The notes: generated by a model from the letters alone, not told the origin. Positions 51,194-63,243 are shown, counted from the stretch's first letter. The stretch is 64,000 nucleotides of DNA from Bacillota bacterium (GCA_023411715.1 JAEYOM010000076.1:1-64000), one strand, 5' to 3'. Program-made: numbers and translations.

Positions 51194-54100
51194 TCAGCCA
51201 AGAGCGCTTAAATCGACAACATCGAAACCTTTGCTTCTTCTCTCCATCTCTATGCAGCTTATTACAGCTTTGGCCGTATCGAGCGAAGTCAGGCATGGTA
51301 TCGACATTTCAACAGTCCTGCGCCTTATCTTGAAGCCGTCCCGCTGGGGCTGGCGGCCTTTTGTAGGCGTGTTTATCACAAGTTTTATGTCTCCGGAGGA
51401 AATCAGATCGAGTATGTTCGGCGAACCCTCGTCCAGCTTTTTGACTGCGTTTGTGGCTATGCCATGCATGTTGAGCATATTTGCCGTCTTTCCTGTAGCG
51501 TACAATACGTATCCGAGCTTTTCGAAACGTTCAGCGATACCGAGCAGTTCGGTCTTATCGGAATCCCTTACCGTCATTAGTATGCCGCCGCCCCTTTCGG
51601 GGAGCTTCATTCCGGATGCGATGATACCTTTATACAGCGCTTCGTGGAAGTCTCTGCTTATACCAAGCACTTCACCGGTAGACTTCATTTCAGGTCCAAG
51701 GCTCGTATCCACGTCGTGCAACTTCTCGAAGGAAAATACCGGCACTTTGATTGCAACATAGTCCGAATTCCTGTAAAGGCCGGTTCCGTATTTGAAATCG
51801 CCCAGTTTTTTGCCCGTCATAAGCTTGGTCGCTATATCCACCATCGGTATCCCGGTGACCTTGCTGATATACGGCACCGTACGGCTGGACCTCGGGTTTA
51901 CTTCTATCACGTACAGTTCTTCGTTATAAAGCACATACTGTATGTTTATCAGTCCTATTACATTCAGAGCCTTTGCCAGTTTGAAGGAGCAGTCGACTAT
52001 TTTGTCGATCACGGCTTTTTTGAGCGTATTGGCCGGATAGACCGATATGCTGTCGCCCGAGTGAACTCCGGCCCTCTCAAGATGCTCCATTATACCCGGT
52101 ATCAGGATGTCGTCGCCGTCGCATATGGCGTCGACTTCTATTTCCTTGCCCATAAGATATTTGTCTACGAGTATCGGGTGCTCCTGTTTGACCCGGTTGA
52201 TGATCTCCATGAATTCGGTTATATCCTTGTCGCTGTAGGCTATTTCCATGCCCTGACCGCCAAGCACGTACGACGGCCGGACAAGCACGGGATATATCAG
52301 CTCTTTTGCAGTGTTCAGCGCCTGCTCGAGCGTGTAGACCGTCCTTCCCTTTGGACGCGGTATACCTACTTCTTCGAGTATCCTGTCGAACTTTTCCCTG
52401 TCCTCGGCTGCGTCTACATCCTTCGCCTGTGTTCCGAAGATCCTTATACCATAATCGCTCAGCGCATTTACGAGCTTTATCGCCGTCTGACCTCCGAACT
52501 GAACAATAACGCCTTCAGGATTCTCAGTCTCGATAATATTTTCAACATCCTCTATTGTCAGCGGTTCGAAGTAAAGTCTGTCGGATGTGTCAAAGTCTGT
52601 GCTGACCGTTTCCGGGTTATTGTTTGCAATGATGGTTTCGTAGCCCTGCTCTTTCAGAGCCCAGACCGAGTGTACCGAACAGTAGTCGAATTCTATGCCC
52701 TGGCCTATCCTGATAGGGCCGGAGCCTATAACTAATACTTTCTTTCTGTCACTCTTCCTGACCTCGCTGAACTGGTCGTAAGTGGAGTAATAATATGGTG
52801 AAACGGCTTCGAATTCGGCTGCGCAGGTATCGACCATCTTGTAGGCCGCATTTATGCCGTACTCCTTTCTCAGCTGCTTTATCGATTTTCTGTCGCTGCC
52901 TGTATACTTTGCGATGACGATGTCGGGGAAACCCATTTTCTTGGTTTTTCTGAGCAATTCCGGAGTCAGCGTCTCTCTAGTAAAGCCTTTGAGCTTCTCC
53001 TCCATCATGACAAGTTCCTTTATTTTTGAGAGGAAAAAGTCGTCTATTTTTGTTATTCCGTTTATTTCTTCGATTTCAATGCCTCTTCGTAATGCCTCGG
53101 CTATTACAAACAGGCGCTCGTCGTTTATATCTCGAAGCTTTTTTCTGATTGCCCCGGTATCCAGCGACTTGTAAATATCCTGTTCAAGTGTGTTTATATT
53201 GAGCTCCAGCGAACGTATCGCCTTCATTAGCGCAGCCTCAAAGGAACTGCTGATGGACATTACTTCCCCTGTCGCCTTCATCTGCGTGCCGAGGGTCCTT
53301 TCGGCCTTTACAAACTTGTCGAAGGGCCATTTCGGGATCTTCACCACAACGTAATCGAGCGTCGGCTCAAAGCATGCGTATGTCTTACCAGTTACGGCGT
53401 TCCTGATCTCATCTAGTCCGTAGCCTATCGCTATCTTGGTCGCAACCTTCGCTATCGGATAACCCGTTGCCTTCGATGCCAGCGCCGACGAACGGCTTAC
53501 TCTCGGATTCACTTCGATGACCGCATATTCATAGCTCGTAGGATGCAGTGCGAACTGAACGTTGCAGCCCCCCTGTATCCCGAGCGCCGATATGATCTTT
53601 AGCGACGCGGTTCTGAGCATCTGGTATTCCTTGTCCGATAAAGTCTGAGAGGGCGCAACGACGATGCTGTCACCCGTATGAACACCGACAGGATCTATGT
53701 TTTCCATATTGCAGACAGTGATGACATTGCCTTTCCCATCGCGCATCACTTCATACTCTATTTCCTTCCAGCCCGCTATGCATTTTTCAATGAGCGCCTG
53801 GCCGACCCTGCTGAGCCGCAGCCCGTTCGTAGCTATTTCGGTCAGCTGGTCCCTGTCCGCTGCGATTCCGCCTCCGGTACCGCCGAGAGTATATGCCGGC
53901 CTGACGATGACCGGATATCCTATTTCCTCCGCGAAAGCCAATGCATCCTCCACTGCTTTAACAACCTTGCTCACTATACAGGGCTCTCCTATGCTTTCCA
54001 ACGTATCCTTGAAAGCCTGCCTGTCTTCGGCCATCTTTATTGCCTCGGTTGCCGTTCCCAGCAGCTTCACACCCTGCTCTTCGAGAAAGCCTGATTCCGC

Positions 54101-54406
54101 CAGTTCCATTGCCAGGTTCAGACCTGTCTGGCCTCCGAGAGTCGGCAGAAGGCTGTCCGGCTTTTCCCTGATTATGATCTTCTTCACTGTTTCCGCGTTC
54201 AGCGGTTCTATATAAACTTTATCCGCTATATTCGTGTCTGTCATTATCGTCGCAGGATTGCTGTTGACAAGCACGACTTCCACGCCTTCCTCACGAAGCG
54301 CCTGGCAAGCCTGAGTGCCGGCATAGTCGAATTCTGCCGCCTGACCTATTATGATCGGTCCGGAACCAATGACCATTACTTTACTGACATCATTACGTCT
54401 TGGCAT
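51194..54406 (-). CDS. carB: Carbamoyl-phosphate synthase large subunit
   Basis: 1070 residues. Two ATP-grasp halves, with [28 protein letters not shown] and [28 protein letters not shown] starting each, and a C-terminal MGS-like regulatory domain (about 935-1070). It makes carbamoyl phosphate from bicarbonate, ATP and the ammonia tunnelled from CarA. It overlaps carA by 14 bases. Confidence 0.98.
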   Translation of the reverse strand: MPRRNDVSKVMVIGSGPIIIGQAAEFDYAGTQACQALREEGVEVVLVNSNPATIMTDTNIADKVYIEPLNAETVKKIIIREKPDSLLPTLGGQTGLNLAMELAESGFLEEQGVKLLGTATEAIKMAEDRQAFKDTLESIGEPCIVSKVVKAVEDALAFAEEIGYPVIVRPAYTLGGTGGGIAADRDQLTEIATNGLRLSRVGQALIEKCIAGWKEIEYEVMRDGKGNVITVCNMENIDPVGVHTGDSIVVAPSQTLSDKEYQMLRTASLKIISALGIQGGCNVQFALHPTSYEYAVIEVNPRVSRSSALASKATGYPIAKVATKIAIGYGLDEIRNAVTGKTYACFEPTLDYVVVKIPKWPFDKFVKAERTLGTQMKATGEVMSISSSFEAALMKAIRSLELNINTLEQDIYKSLDTGAIRKKLRDINDERLFVIAEALRRGIEIEEINGITKIDDFFLSKIKELVMMEEKLKGFTRETLTPELLRKTKKMGFPDIVIAKYTGSDRKSIKQLRKEYGINAAYKMVDTCAAEFEAVSPYYYSTYDQFSEVRKSDRKKVLVIGSGPIRIGQGIEFDYCSVHSVWALKEQGYETIIANNNPETVSTDFDTSDRLYFEPLTIEDVENIIETENPEGVIVQFGGQTAIKLVNALSDYGIRIFGTQAKDVDAAEDREKFDRILEEVGIPRPKGRTVYTLEQALNTAKELIYPVLVRPSYVLGGQGMEIAYSDKDITEFMEIINRVKQEHPILVDKYLMGKEIEVDAICDGDDILIPGIMEHLERAGVHSGDSISVYPANTLKKAVIDKIVDCSFKLAKALNVIGLINIQYVLYNEELYVIEVNPRSSRTVPYISKVTGIPMVDIATKLMTGKKLGDFKYGTGLYRNSDYVAIKVPVFSFEKLHDVDTSLGPEMKSTGEVLGISRDFHEALYKGIIASGMKLPERGGGILMTVRDSDKTELLGIAERFEKLGYVLYATGKTANMLNMHGIATNAVKKLDEGSPNILDLISSGDIKLVINTPTKGRQPQRDGFKIRRRTVEMSIPCLTSLDTAKAVISCIEMERRSKGFDVVDLSALG

Positions 54407-55484
54407 GCTTAACCCCTTTCCAATCCTCCATCATTCCGATAAACCGGTCGAACAGATAGGCCGTATCAGCCGGCCCCGGTGAAGCCTCAGGATGGAACTG
54501 TACCGTAAACATGGGTACGTTTAGGTATCTTACGCCTTCGACCGTACCGTCGTTCATATTCCTGTGGCTGACCTTCATGCATGTTTTGTCGAGTCTGTCC
54601 TCAATTATCGTATATCCGTGGTTCTGCGACGTTATATAGGTAAGGTCTCTTTCAATATCCTTTACCGGGTGGTTGCAGCCCCTGTGACCATATTTCAGCT
54701 TTTCAGTATCGCCGCCCATGGCAAGCGCAGTCAACTGATGCCCCAGACATATCCCGAAGATCGGCTTTTTACCAATAAGTTCCCTCAATGTTTTTATCTG
54801 TTGTCCGCAGTCCTTGGGGTCTCCCGGGCCGTTCGACAGCATTATCCCGTCGGGTTCTACGGCCAGGAGCTCCTCTGAGGTCACCGGGGCGGGGAACTGG
54901 AACACTTCGCAGTTTCTTCTTAGCAGCGACCGGACTATGTTGAGCTTGATACCGTAGTCTATCAGCGCCACTCTCGGGCCGGTGCCATCGTGATGTATCA
55001 TATTCTTTACGGTTACTTGTTCAACCGGGTGCTCCACACTGTACTCCCTGATCTGTTCGAGCCTGCTTTTCAGGCTGAAACCGGAATCGGTCGAGATTAT
55101 GCCCTTCATAGTGCCTTTATCGCGAAGTATCCTGGTCAGAGCCCTCGTATCAATACCTTCTATTCCTATTATCCCGTTCCTGCCGAGGTATTCGCTCAGC
55201 GTTTCGAGCGATCTCCAGTTGTTCGGCGTCTTGCACATCTCCCTGACTACGAAGCCCTTGACCTGCGGCCTTGCGGATTCGATATCCTCAAGGTTAACTC
55301 CATAATTGCCTATAAGAGGGTATGTCATTGTAACAATCTGTCCGTAGTAGGACGGATCGGTCAAAACCTCCTGATAGCCTGTCATTCCCGTATTGAAAAC
55401 AAATTCACCGATCACTTCACCAGAAGCTCCGAAGCTGCTGCCTTCGAGGATCGTACCATCTTCAAGCGCCAAATATGCCTTCAT
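54393..55484 (-). CDS. carA: Carbamoyl-phosphate synthase small subunit
   Basis: 363 residues. N-terminal CPSase domain ([31 protein letters not shown]) and a class I glutamine amidotransferase with nucleophile cysteine in GICLGHQ and [12 protein letters not shown] 55484 is preferred over the in-frame GTG 55493, which would sit on the AGGGG ribosome binding site. Confidence 0.97.
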   Translation of the reverse strand: MKAYLALEDGTILEGSSFGASGEVIGEFVFNTGMTGYQEVLTDPSYYGQIVTMTYPLIGNYGVNLEDIESARPQVKGFVVREMCKTPNNWRSLETLSEYLGRNGIIGIEGIDTRALTRILRDKGTMKGIISTDSGFSLKSRLEQIREYSVEHPVEQVTVKNMIHHDGTGPRVALIDYGIKLNIVRSLLRRNCEVFQFPAPVTSEELLAVEPDGIMLSNGPGDPKDCGQQIKTLRELIGKKPIFGICLGHQLTALAMGGDTEKLKYGHRGCNHPVKDIERDLTYITSQNHGYTIIEDRLDKTCMKVSHRNMNDGTVEGVRYLNVPMFTVQFHPEASPGPADTAYLFDRFIGMMEDWKGVKHAKT

Positions 55485-55580
55485 TGTGATCACCCCTGTC
55501 TATATAAACTGCTGCTTTTCTGCTGCTTTTCCGCTATCTTTCATGCTTTCCTGATCCGGGTTTTAATTGCCGCCATCATT

Positions 55581-56534
55581 TTACACGTTCTTTTCAAGCG
55601 CTTCGCATATCTCGTCCCTCATCCTTATCGCTTCCGCTCTTGCAGCCATGTCAAATGCTTCTTCTCCGTATTTATCCGACCATTTTTCCGATTTCCACGC
55701 GCACATGATGCTGCGCGATGCGTTTACTATCGCCCCGAGGCCGTCGCTGTTGAAGGAATTCACCACATCTTTCGCCATACCGCCCTGTGCTCCGTATCCG
55801 GGAACCAGTATATACGCTCTCTTCATTACTTCCCTCAGTACCCTGGCCTGTTCCGGCCAGGTAGCACCCACTACCGCACCGACGCTGCTGTAGCCCGACT
55901 CCCCGATGATTCCGCTTCCCCATTCGTCGACGAGTCCTGCCACTTTTTCGTATACTCGCCTGCCATCCTCAAGCACAAGGTCCTGAAACTGCCCTGATGA
56001 TTTATTCGAGGTTTTTACAAGTACGAATATCCCTTTGCCGTATTTTGAACAGTTGTCTGTGAAAGGCTTTATTCCGTCAACACCCAGATAAGGATTCACA
56101 GTCAGAGCATCGGCGTCGAAAGCGGTATATTCGCCGTCCGCTATCTTCGTCCTGCCAAGGAACGCTGCAGAGTAAGCTTCTGCAGTCGTACCTATGTCGT
56201 TTCTCTTCCCGTCCGCGATAACGAGCAGCCCTTTCAATCTCGCATACGAGCAGGTTTCATGAAACGCCCTGATTCCTTCAAGGCCATACATTTCATAATA
56301 CGCAAGCTGTGGTTTTACGGCAGGTACGATACCGCAGACAGCATCTATCAATTTTTTATTGAAGCTTGTGATTGCCGCAGCAGCGCCAGAAAAACCGATT
56401 CCATATTCTTTGAATGCCTTTTCCCTGATAACTGCCGGCACATACTCGAGTTTAGGGTCGAGACCAACCACTGTGGGATTGCCGCACTTCCTTATGCCCT
56501 CTATGAGCTTGTCGATAAACATTTTTTCCGCCAT
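55581..56534 (-). CDS. pyrF: Orotidine 5'-phosphate decarboxylase (type 2)
   Basis: 317 residues, the longer subfamily 2. FVVGLDPKL-type start (TVVGLDPKLEYVP), the catalytic array VIADGKRNDIG, and VLVPGYGAQGG. It converts OMP to UMP, the last step of the pathway. GGAGG precedes ATG 56534. Confidence 0.96.
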   Translation of the reverse strand: MAEKMFIDKLIEGIRKCGNPTVVGLDPKLEYVPAVIREKAFKEYGIGFSGAAAAITSFNKKLIDAVCGIVPAVKPQLAYYEMYGLEGIRAFHETCSYARLKGLLVIADGKRNDIGTTAEAYSAAFLGRTKIADGEYTAFDADALTVNPYLGVDGIKPFTDNCSKYGKGIFVLVKTSNKSSGQFQDLVLEDGRRVYEKVAGLVDEWGSGIIGESGYSSVGAVVGATWPEQARVLREVMKRAYILVPGYGAQGGMAKDVVNSFNSDGLGAIVNASRSIMCAWKSEKWSDKYGEEAFDMAARAEAIRMRDEICEALEKNV

Positions 56535-56594
56535 TTCCGTCCTCCATTATCTATTTACCTTTATTACAAGCTGGACGGTATCTTATTCTTCCTG

Positions 56595-56753
56595 CCTCTT
56601 CCCGTCCTGCTTTTTCCCGCCATGCCTCTTCCCGCGCTGCTACTTTCCGTCCTGCTACTTTCCGTCCTGCTACTTTCCGTCCTGCATCTTCCCGTCCTGC
56701 ATCTTCCTATACTGCTCTTCCTGTCCTGCTTTTTCCCGTTCTGCCTCTTTCCG
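56595..56753. repeat. 15-bp tandem repeat between pyrC and pyrF
   Basis: About 10.6 copies of a 15-base unit. On the transcribed (minus) strand it is purine-rich, of the form GCAGGACGGGAAGAT or AGCAGGACGGAAAGT. Three adjacent copies are identical, so expansion looks recent. It occupies most of the 239-base spacer inside the pyr operon. Confidence 0.92.
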
Positions 56754-56773
56754 AGCAGTACAGTCTCCCTGCC

Positions 56774-58060
56774 TTACAGCATAATTCTGTCGCTTACTAT
56801 TACCCTGCCGTTCACAATGGTTCCCCAGACGGAGCCGCACAGCTTCGTACCGTCGAACGGAGAATTTTTTGACTTCGACTGGAATTTTAAAACATCTACC
56901 GTAAACTCGTCTTCAAGATCTGCGATCGTGATGTCTGCAGAGCTGCCGACCTCAAGCGTGCCCTTGCTAATACTGAGTATCTTCGACGGATTGAGGCTCA
57001 TTTTCTCCACCAGCTTTGAAATACTGATTATCCCCGGTTTGACAAGGTTCGTCAGCGCAAGCGGCAGCGCCGTTTCAAAGCCTACCAGCCCATTTGCCGC
57101 AAGGCTGAATTCGACTGCCTTTTCATCACTATGATGCGGTGCGTGATCCGTTGCGATTATATCTATCGTATCGTCGGCTATGCCCGCAATGATCGCCTTT
57201 ACGTCTTCTGCCGATCTAAGCGGCGGATTGACCTTGGCATTTGTATTGTAGCCTTCGCAGGCATTCTCCGTCAGTGAGAAATAATGCGGGCAGGTCTCGC
57301 ATGTGACCTTTACGCCGCGTTTTTTGGCGTTCCTTATCAGTTCCACCGACAATGCCGTGCTTACATGCGCGATATGGATCGGGACGCCTGTATATTCAGA
57401 CAGGATCAGCTCCCGTGCTACCATCGTTTCCTCCGCAGCCGAAGGTATTCCCTTGAGGCCCATTATAGTCGAAATGTAGCCCTCATTCATGACGCCTTCC
57501 TCAGCCAGGTCCAGATCCTCGCAGTGAGAGATCACTGTTATGTCAAACATCGAAGCATACTGAAGCGCTTTTTTCATCAGCGACGAACTCCTGACCGGCT
57601 TTCCGTCATCCGAAATCGCTACGGCTCCTGCGAATTTCAGCTCGCCTATCTCCGCGAGTTCTTCGCCCTTCTGACCTTTCGATATGGCGCCTATCGGGTA
57701 TACGTTCACGTAACCTTCCTGTTTCGCCTTGTTGATGATATATTTTATAACGGCTTCGTTGTCCGCCACAGGATTCGTGTTGGGCATGCAGGCTACTGAG
57801 GTGAAGCCTCCCATCGCTGCGCTTCTTGTGCCGCTCTCTATGTCTTCCTTATACTCAAAGCCCGGGTCCCTCAGGTGGCAGTGCGCATCGACAAGTCCCG
57901 GGAGCACATGTTTCCCTTTTGCGTCTATGACCTCGCAGCCTTCTTCATCCAGGCCCTTCGCTATTTCCGCTATTTTGCCGTCTACGGCAAGCAGATCGTA
58001 TACCCCGTCTGTCCCTGTTTTTACATCAACTATGTGTCCGTTTCTAATTAGCAGCTTCAT
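56774..58060 (-). CDS. pyrC: Dihydroorotase
   Basis: 428 residues, class I type. Zinc-binding [10 protein letters not shown], then [17 protein letters not shown] and IATDHAPHH, with the C-terminal [17 protein letters not shown]. It closes carbamoyl aspartate to dihydroorotate. GGAGG precedes ATG 58060, which overlaps the end of pyrB by 17 bases. Confidence 0.97.
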   Translation of the reverse strand: MKLLIRNGHIVDVKTGTDGVYDLLAVDGKIAEIAKGLDEEGCEVIDAKGKHVLPGLVDAHCHLRDPGFEYKEDIESGTRSAAMGGFTSVACMPNTNPVADNEAVIKYIINKAKQEGYVNVYPIGAISKGQKGEELAEIGELKFAGAVAISDDGKPVRSSSLMKKALQYASMFDITVISHCEDLDLAEEGVMNEGYISTIMGLKGIPSAAEETMVARELILSEYTGVPIHIAHVSTALSVELIRNAKKRGVKVTCETCPHYFSLTENACEGYNTNAKVNPPLRSAEDVKAIIAGIADDTIDIIATDHAPHHSDEKAVEFSLAANGLVGFETALPLALTNLVKPGIISISKLVEKMSLNPSKILSISKGTLEVGSSADITIADLEDEFTVDVLKFQSKSKNSPFDGTKLCGSVWGTIVNGRVIVSDRIML

Positions 58061-58982
58061 TACTATTCCTCCTGGTCAAAAGATACAGCAGCGCCATTCT
58101 GATCGCTACGCCGTTCGTTACCTGCTCTTCTATCGCAGAGTTCTCATCGCCCGCAACCGCGCTCGTAAGCTCGACTCCGCGGTTTATCGGGCCGGGGTGC
58201 ATGATCAGCGCGTCCTTTTTGGCGAGCTGCAGGCGATTGTCATCAAGCCCGAAGAATCTGGAGTATTCTCTGACTGTCGGAAACAGCGCCTTTTTCTGTC
58301 TTTCAAGTTGCAGCCTCAAAGCCACTACTACGTCTGCATCGATAAGCGCTTCATGTATGGTATTGAAAACCTTGGCGCCTGTAAGTTCGATATCCGGAGG
58401 CATCAATGTCGCAGGTCCCGCCAGCGAAACCTCCGCGCCCATTTTCGTAAGTCCCCATATATTGCTCCTGGCGACCCGGCTGTGGTAGATATCTCCCAAT
58501 ATGGCGACTTTAAGGCCCTTCAAGGTGCCTTTTTTCTCTCTCATCGTGAACATATCCAGGAGTGCCTGCGTCGGGTGTTCGTTCATCCCATCCCCTGCAT
58601 TGATGACGCTGGCTTTTACATTCCGGGCAAGGAGATGGGGCGCACCGGACTGCGGATGCCTGATAATTATTACGTCGGTCCCCATCCTGTCGATCGTCCT
58701 GCCGGTGTCGATCAGCGTCTCGCCCTTCGAAACGCTGCTTGCTGATGCCGAAATGTTGGCCGCGCTCGCGCTCATGTATTTGGATGCAAGCTCGAAGGAA
58801 AGTCGCGTCCTCGTGCTGTTTTCGTAAAACAGCGTGATTATCGATTTGCCCTGTAGGTGAGGGGTCTTTTTACTGTTTGACAGAACTACATATTTCATGG
58901 CTTTGGCTGTATCCAGAATATATTCTATTTCCTCAGCGGAAACATCTTTGAGCCCAAGCATATCTTTCGATTTAAGATTCAT
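58044..58982 (-). CDS. pyrB: Aspartate carbamoyltransferase catalytic subunit
   Basis: 312 residues. Carbamoyl-phosphate loop [26 protein letters not shown], and [12 protein letters not shown]. Regulatory subunit PyrI is absent, as in Bacillus. ATG 58982 ([11 protein letters not shown]) is preferred; an ATG two codons upstream and TTG 59000 are alternatives. A terminator lies between pyrR and this gene. Confidence 0.96.
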   Translation of the reverse strand: MNLKSKDMLGLKDVSAEEIEYILDTAKAMKYVVLSNSKKTPHLQGKSIITLFYENSTRTRLSFELASKYMSASAANISASASSVSKGETLIDTGRTIDRMGTDVIIIRHPQSGAPHLLARNVKASVINAGDGMNEHPTQALLDMFTMREKKGTLKGLKVAILGDIYHSRVARSNIWGLTKMGAEVSLAGPATLMPPDIELTGAKVFNTIHEALIDADVVVALRLQLERQKKALFPTVREYSRFFGLDDNRLQLAKKDALIMHPGPINRGVELTSAVAGDENSAIEEQVTNGVAIRMALLYLLTRRNSNEAAN

Positions 58983-59026
58983 AAACATACCGCCTTCCAA
59001 TCCTGCTTAAAATTTAACTCTTCCTA

Positions 59027-59056
59027 TAAAAAAAGAGTAAGGACAAGTCCCTACTC
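59027..59056 (-). terminator. Intrinsic terminator between pyrR and pyrB
   Basis: On the minus strand GAGTAGGGAC, TT loop, GTCCTTACTC, then seven T. The stem begins at the pyrR stop codon. No PyrR-binding box is seen next to it. Confidence 0.85.
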
Positions 59057-59609
59057 AATACTTCATGCCAACTTCCATGTCACTTAAAGTAACAACATTC
59101 ACTTTGTCTATATCAAAAAGTTTGACATTTACGACCTCCGATTTGGATGTCGGGACATTTTTGCCTACATAATCCGCTCTGATGGGAAGCTCCCTGTGTC
59201 CCCTGTCTATGAGGATCGCAAGCTGTATCATCCGCGGCCTTCCAATGTCCATTATGGCGTCTATCGCCGAACGTACGGTACGGCCCGTGTAGATGACATC
59301 GTCCACAAGTACGATCACCTTATCCGTTACAGGAAAGTTGATCTCGGTTCCGTTGACGACCGGATGCTCCGAAAGCATGCTAAGATCATCGCGATAGAAG
59401 GTGATATCCAGTATTCCGACCGGTACTTCCGTTCCCTCCACCTCGAGTATTTTCGAAGCGATCAGCTTGGCAAGCGGCACGCCCCTTCTCTGAATCCCGA
59501 TAAGATATACATTGTCGACACCCTTGTTCTTCTCGATTATCTCATGTGCGATCCTCGTGACGGCTCTCATGATCCCGCTTTCATCCATTATTTCAGCCTT
59601 GTCGATCAT
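59055..59609 (-). CDS. pyrR: PyrR bifunctional regulator/uracil phosphoribosyltransferase
   Basis: 184 residues. PRPP motif [20 protein letters not shown]-terminal ALTRIAHEI-type segment and [19 protein letters not shown]. PyrR binds the pyr leader RNA in the presence of UMP and causes termination; its own leader contains a perfect binding loop. GGGAGG precedes ATG 59609. Confidence 0.97.
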   Translation of the reverse strand: MIDKAEIMDESGIMRAVTRIAHEIIEKNKGVDNVYLIGIQRRGVPLAKLIASKILEVEGTEVPVGILDITFYRDDLSMLSEHPVVNGTEINFPVTDKVIVLVDDVIYTGRTVRSAIDAIMDIGRPRMIQLAILIDRGHRELPIRADYVGKNVPTSKSEVVNVKLFDIDKVNVVTLSDMEVGMKY

Positions 59610-59707
59610 ACCCGGGACCTCCCTTCGGTATTATATCCAGGATTATTGCTCCGGCATATAATCTACATCATTTTGCCGCGAGCAATTTAACTACTGCTCC
59701 ATAAAAT

Positions 59708-59738
59708 CAGAAAAGCTTCCTGCCCTAAGGCAGGAAGC
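59708..59738 (-). terminator. pyr operon attenuator terminator
   Basis: On the minus strand GCTTCCTGCC/GGCAGGAAGC form a perfect 10-bp stem with a short loop, followed by TTTTCTGATTTT, about 100 bases before pyrR. Confidence 0.9.
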
Positions 59739-59792
59739 ATAATCATCATAGGTATGAAACCTGTAATATACGCTAATGAATGTTACCCTTCC

Positions 59793-59806
59793 AGCCTCTC
59801 GGGACT
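59793..59806 (-). promoter_or_regulatory. PyrR-binding loop in the pyr leader
   Basis: AGTCCCGAGAGGCT on the minus strand matches the PyrR consensus ARUCCNGNGAGGYU at every position. UMP-bound PyrR holds this anti-antiterminator and lets the downstream terminator form. Confidence 0.92.
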
Positions 59807-59869
59807 AATTAAAAGGTTATTTTTAATTTAATTTATATTACCATAACACAAATTGCTTGTCTATAGGAT

Positions 59870-59921
59870 AATACAAAAAACACCTTAATATCTATTACGT
59901 TCTTAAGGTGTTTTTTGTATT
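59870..59921. terminator. Bidirectional terminator after the chemotaxis gene
   Basis: AATACAAAAAACACCTTAA and TTAAGGTGTTTTTTGTATT form a perfect 19-bp stem with a 14-base loop. It lies downstream of the leftward chemotaxis gene and upstream of the pyr leader. Confidence 0.88.
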
Positions 59922-59951
59922 ATGGTCAATCAGGTTTTGTTCCTGCCTCTT

Positions 59952-61958
59952 TTATACCTTAAACACAGAAGCGGCTTTAATCAACGATTCGGATTTATCT
60001 TTTGCAGATCCCGACAGCTTGATTACTTCATTTGACAGCTGCGCTATGTCAGACGACTCCTGCGCTATGCTCGAGGCTCCCTGCGCTTCCTCGTTCGCAG
60101 AGCTGGCTATTTCAGTAATCGCTTTTGTCATATTCTCGATAGAAGCCAGAAGTTCTTCCGAGGTTGCGCTAAAATCCGTCACCATATCGCTTATAGCCGA
60201 AGAATCGTTGTTGTATTGTTCACTGGTATCGACCAGGTAATCGTAGTCCTTTAAAACCTGCCTGTCGATGAATTCCAGTATTTCACCCGAACTGGACGTC
60301 AGGTTCTGTACGGCTTCGAAAATTATTTTAGTTACGCTTTGTATTCTAGCAACCGTATTTTTCGAATCCTCCGCCAGCTTTCTGATCTCTTCGGCAACAA
60401 CTGCAAAGCCCTTTCCTGCCTCGCCTGCCCTCGCAGCCTCAATAGCCGCATTCAAAGCAAGAAGATTGGTTTGATTGGTAATTTCAAGTATTGCTTCCGA
60501 CAGCTCATTTATCTGGTCGACTGCCTTTGCTTGCTCTATTGCCACCTGCAGGCCGTTTTTAGTCCTTCCGTATATCTCATTGGCACTTCCTTTTGAGGCC
60601 GTCGCATTATTCTTCATATCTTCAGCTATTTTGCTTACATTTTTGGCTTTTAACGCGCCTTCCTGTGCTTTTGAAGCTATTGAACTTACTGCCTCAGCTA
60701 TTTCCTCCGATGTGGCGTTCATTTCTTCTGTGGACGAAGCCGTTTCCTCCGTACCGGCCGATAATTCCTCCGTAGTCGCCGTTATACTTTCAATACTTTT
60801 GTTTAGCTTTTCCATACCGTTATTTATGTTATCAAGCATTCCGCCAACGTCACGTGAACCGTCAATAACATGCTTAACGATTTTTTTGATTGATTGCTGC
60901 ATGGTCAGTATTGAATTTGCGAGAACGCCTATTTCGTCATTCGACTTTAGAATATTTTTAGGTACTTCTCTGGAAAAATCGCCGGTTGAAACTATTTTTA
61001 GATAGTCCGAGGCTGTCTTTACCGGTTTTGATATCCCTAATGCCAAAAAGAAAGTGACAAATACTCCCGATAATATGAAAACTATTGATACTAAGAGAAT
61101 TATCAATTCCAGAGACTCGACTCTCTCCATCACCTCTGACTTCGGCGCCGTAATGGCCAACGACCAGGTTGTTCCCTGTATCGGCGTGTATGCCATATAT
61201 TTGGTAACTCCATTATATGTATATTCGCCTATTCCCTTCTTGCCTGCCATCATTTCTTTTTCTAGCCTGACCAGCGGCTCAAGGCTGGGATCCTTTTTAA
61301 CACTTTCGAGGTCGTTATCCATGTTTTTTACTAGATCCCGATTCGTATGCGCTATCGTAGTGCATTTATCATTTACCATATACGCGCTGCCGCTTTTGCC
61401 AAATTTAATCTCACTCGTATATGTGCTCAGTTCATTTCCGTCGCGCGTTGCTACAAGCACTCCCTTTACCGTATTGCCATCCTTTATGGGAACTGCAAAG
61501 CACATGACAACGCTATCATTGACTTTGCTTACGAAAGGATCTGAAACCGTGTTATCACCTTTTAATGCTTTTATATAATAATCCCTGTCGGAAATATTCA
61601 AGCTTTCTCCGTCGCTATACTTAATATTTCCGCTTGTATCAGCGATACCGATCCTGATATGGCCGCTCCTATCGACTTCGCTGCTCAGGAGCTTCAACTT
61701 GTCATCCAGACTTAGTCCGTCTTCCCTGATTGAATTACTGCCGGCCAATGCTTCCAATGAATTAAGCTGGATGTCGAGCTTGCTGCGTATAACCACTGCG
61801 GCTTCATCGGCCATTTGGGGCAACGTTTCATTAATATTGGACTTCAACATAGTTGTTGATTCGTAAGAAATCACAAGTGCAAACCCAGCGCATATAGCAA
61901 CAAGCAATATCCCAAAAAACAAGGTCAATTTTAGTTTAATACTTCTAATATGTAACAT
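59952..61958 (-). CDS. Methyl-accepting chemotaxis protein
   Basis: 668 residues. First membrane helix about 9-31; extracellular dCache-type sensor (about 35-280) with the double PAS-like segment [20 protein letters not shown]; second helix about 283-308; HAMP about 310-365; then the cytoplasmic signalling domain with the hairpin tip [39 protein letters not shown] (residue identity seen in shorter blocks). The ligand is unknown. AGAGAGG precedes ATG 61958. Confidence 0.93.
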   Translation of the reverse strand: MLHIRSIKLKLTLFFGILLVAICAGFALVISYESTTMLKSNINETLPQMADEAAVVIRSKLDIQLNSLEALAGSNSIREDGLSLDDKLKLLSSEVDRSGHIRIGIADTSGNIKYSDGESLNISDRDYYIKALKGDNTVSDPFVSKVNDSVVMCFAVPIKDGNTVKGVLVATRDGNELSTYTSEIKFGKSGSAYMVNDKCTTIAHTNRDLVKNMDNDLESVKKDPSLEPLVRLEKEMMAGKKGIGEYTYNGVTKYMAYTPIQGTTWSLAITAPKSEVMERVESLELIILLVSIVFILSGVFVTFFLALGISKPVKTASDYLKIVSTGDFSREVPKNILKSNDEIGVLANSILTMQQSIKKIVKHVIDGSRDVGGMLDNINNGMEKLNKSIESITATTEELSAGTEETASSTEEMNATSEEIAEAVSSIASKAQEGALKAKNVSKIAEDMKNNATASKGSANEIYGRTKNGLQVAIEQAKAVDQINELSEAILEITNQTNLLALNAAIEAARAGEAGKGFAVVAEEIRKLAEDSKNTVARIQSVTKIIFEAVQNLTSSSGEILEFIDRQVLKDYDYLVDTSEQYNNDSSAISDMVTDFSATSEELLASIENMTKAITEIASSANEEAQGASSIAQESSDIAQLSNEVIKLSGSAKDKSESLIKAASVFKV

Positions 61959-62303
61959 ATCCTCTCTCCTGCCTCTGTAATTTAATAAGGTTGTAAACTA
62001 ATTATTGAACTGCGCATAAATTGAGTATTGAATTAAGTCGATAATTATAATTAGCCTGAACAATATATGTTAATCACAATTTTCCTCCCCTCAACAGTAA
62101 TTTGACGTGAACAAAAATATAACGCTCATTGCGCTTATATTTTTCTACTTATTTCTTGGCTATTTTTATGACTTAATTCGACATATAATTTGATTTTCCC
62201 TTGAATTTATAGAATATTTTCAATGCATGGACATGAATCAAGAAATGCAAAAAATAGATAATCTGATTTTCAACATAGATATGAATAATGAGAGGGCATG
62301 AAT
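61959..62303. other. Intergenic region with one terminator
   Basis: AT-rich spacer holding the rluD-side terminator at 62113-62144 and presumably the promoter of the chemotaxis gene. No ORF with a ribosome binding site is seen. Confidence 0.5.
62113..62144 (-). terminator. Terminator of the lspA-pseudouridine synthase unit
   Basis: AAAAATATAA-CGC and GCG-CTTATATTTTT form an AT-rich stem with a GC core; T-runs flank it on both strands. Confidence 0.65.
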
Positions 62304-63230
62304 TTATTCAAAGGCTTCATTTCTGAGCTTTTCAACAAGCTCAGTGAATTCGAGCGGCGGATCTGCCTCAAATTCCACATATTTTCCGGTTCCAGGATGA
62401 ACGAAACCGAGTACCCTGGCATGCAGAGCCTGACCATCGATGCCGTATTTCTGCTTCTTTCTGCCATATACCGTGTCGCCGATGAGAGGATGGCCGATAT
62501 ATGACATGTGTACTCTTATCTGGTGCGTCCTGCCGGTCTCAAGCTGCACTTCAAGCAGCGTTGCCGATTTTAAACGCTCCAACACCCTGAAGTGCGTTAC
62601 TGCTCTTCTGCCATTTTTAAGGTTTACGGCCATCTTTTTACGTTCGGTTGGGTGCCTTCCTATCGGCGCATCTATTTTTCCGGTGTCTTCGATTATAACG
62701 CCCTCAGCTACAGCAGTGTATATCCTTTTTATATCATGCTCCTTGAGTTTAACGGACAATACTCCGTGCGAGCTATTGTTCTTTGCAACTACGAGCACAC
62801 CTGACGTGTCCTTGTCTATCCTGTGTACGATACCCGGCCTGATTACTCCGTTTATATCGGATAGCGAGCCGCTGCAATGCTTAAGAAGCGCATTGACGAG
62901 CGTTCCTTCGTAGTTGCCAGCAGCCGGATGGACGACCATGCCCCTGGGCTTGTTTATTACGATTATATCTTCATCTTCGTAAAGGATATCGAGAGGTATA
63001 TCTTCAGCTTTGACCTCGAGGACCTTCGGTTCCGGTATCGAAACGCTTGCTTGATCCCCCGGTTTGAGCCTGTACCCTGTCTTAACAGGTTTACCGTTGA
63101 TAAGGACATTCCCGTCCGTTATCAGCTTCTCCACATGGTTCCTCGAAAACCTTCCGAGTTTTGCCGTAAGCCATACATCCAGACGTTTTTCGGATTCCTC
63201 TCCCGTTATTACAAAAATTTCATTGTTCAT
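62304..63230 (-). CDS. RluA/RluD-family 23S rRNA pseudouridine synthase
   Basis: 308 residues. An N-terminal S4 domain (RLDVWLTAKLGRFSRNHVEKLI) and the catalytic block HRIDKDTSGVLVVAKN with the nucleophile Asp, then ETGRTHQIRVHM. It lies 13 bases after lspA, an arrangement common in Firmicutes (lspA-rluD/ylyB). The exact target uridine is not certain. Confidence 0.93.
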   Translation of the reverse strand: MNNEIFVITGEESEKRLDVWLTAKLGRFSRNHVEKLITDGNVLINGKPVKTGYRLKPGDQASVSIPEPKVLEVKAEDIPLDILYEDEDIIVINKPRGMVVHPAAGNYEGTLVNALLKHCSGSLSDINGVIRPGIVHRIDKDTSGVLVVAKNNSSHGVLSVKLKEHDIKRIYTAVAEGVIIEDTGKIDAPIGRHPTERKKMAVNLKNGRRAVTHFRVLERLKSATLLEVQLETGRTHQIRVHMSYIGHPLIGDTVYGRKKQKYGIDGQALHARVLGFVHPGTGKYVEFEADPPLEFTELVEKLRNEAFE

Positions 63231-63243
63231 TTTCTATTTCATC

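Noticed and set aside
51644..52735. 363-codon plus-strand ORF opposite carB
   Set aside because: Antisense shadow of carB; composition follows the complementary strand of conserved carB codons.
54990..55997. 335-codon plus-strand ORF across carA and pyrF
   Set aside because: It spans two well-supported genes on the opposite strand and has no start signal.
56259..57134. Plus-strand ORF with Leu/Pro/Val repeats at 56595-56753
   Set aside because: It is produced by the 15-bp array read on the wrong strand, flanked by antisense pyrF and pyrC.
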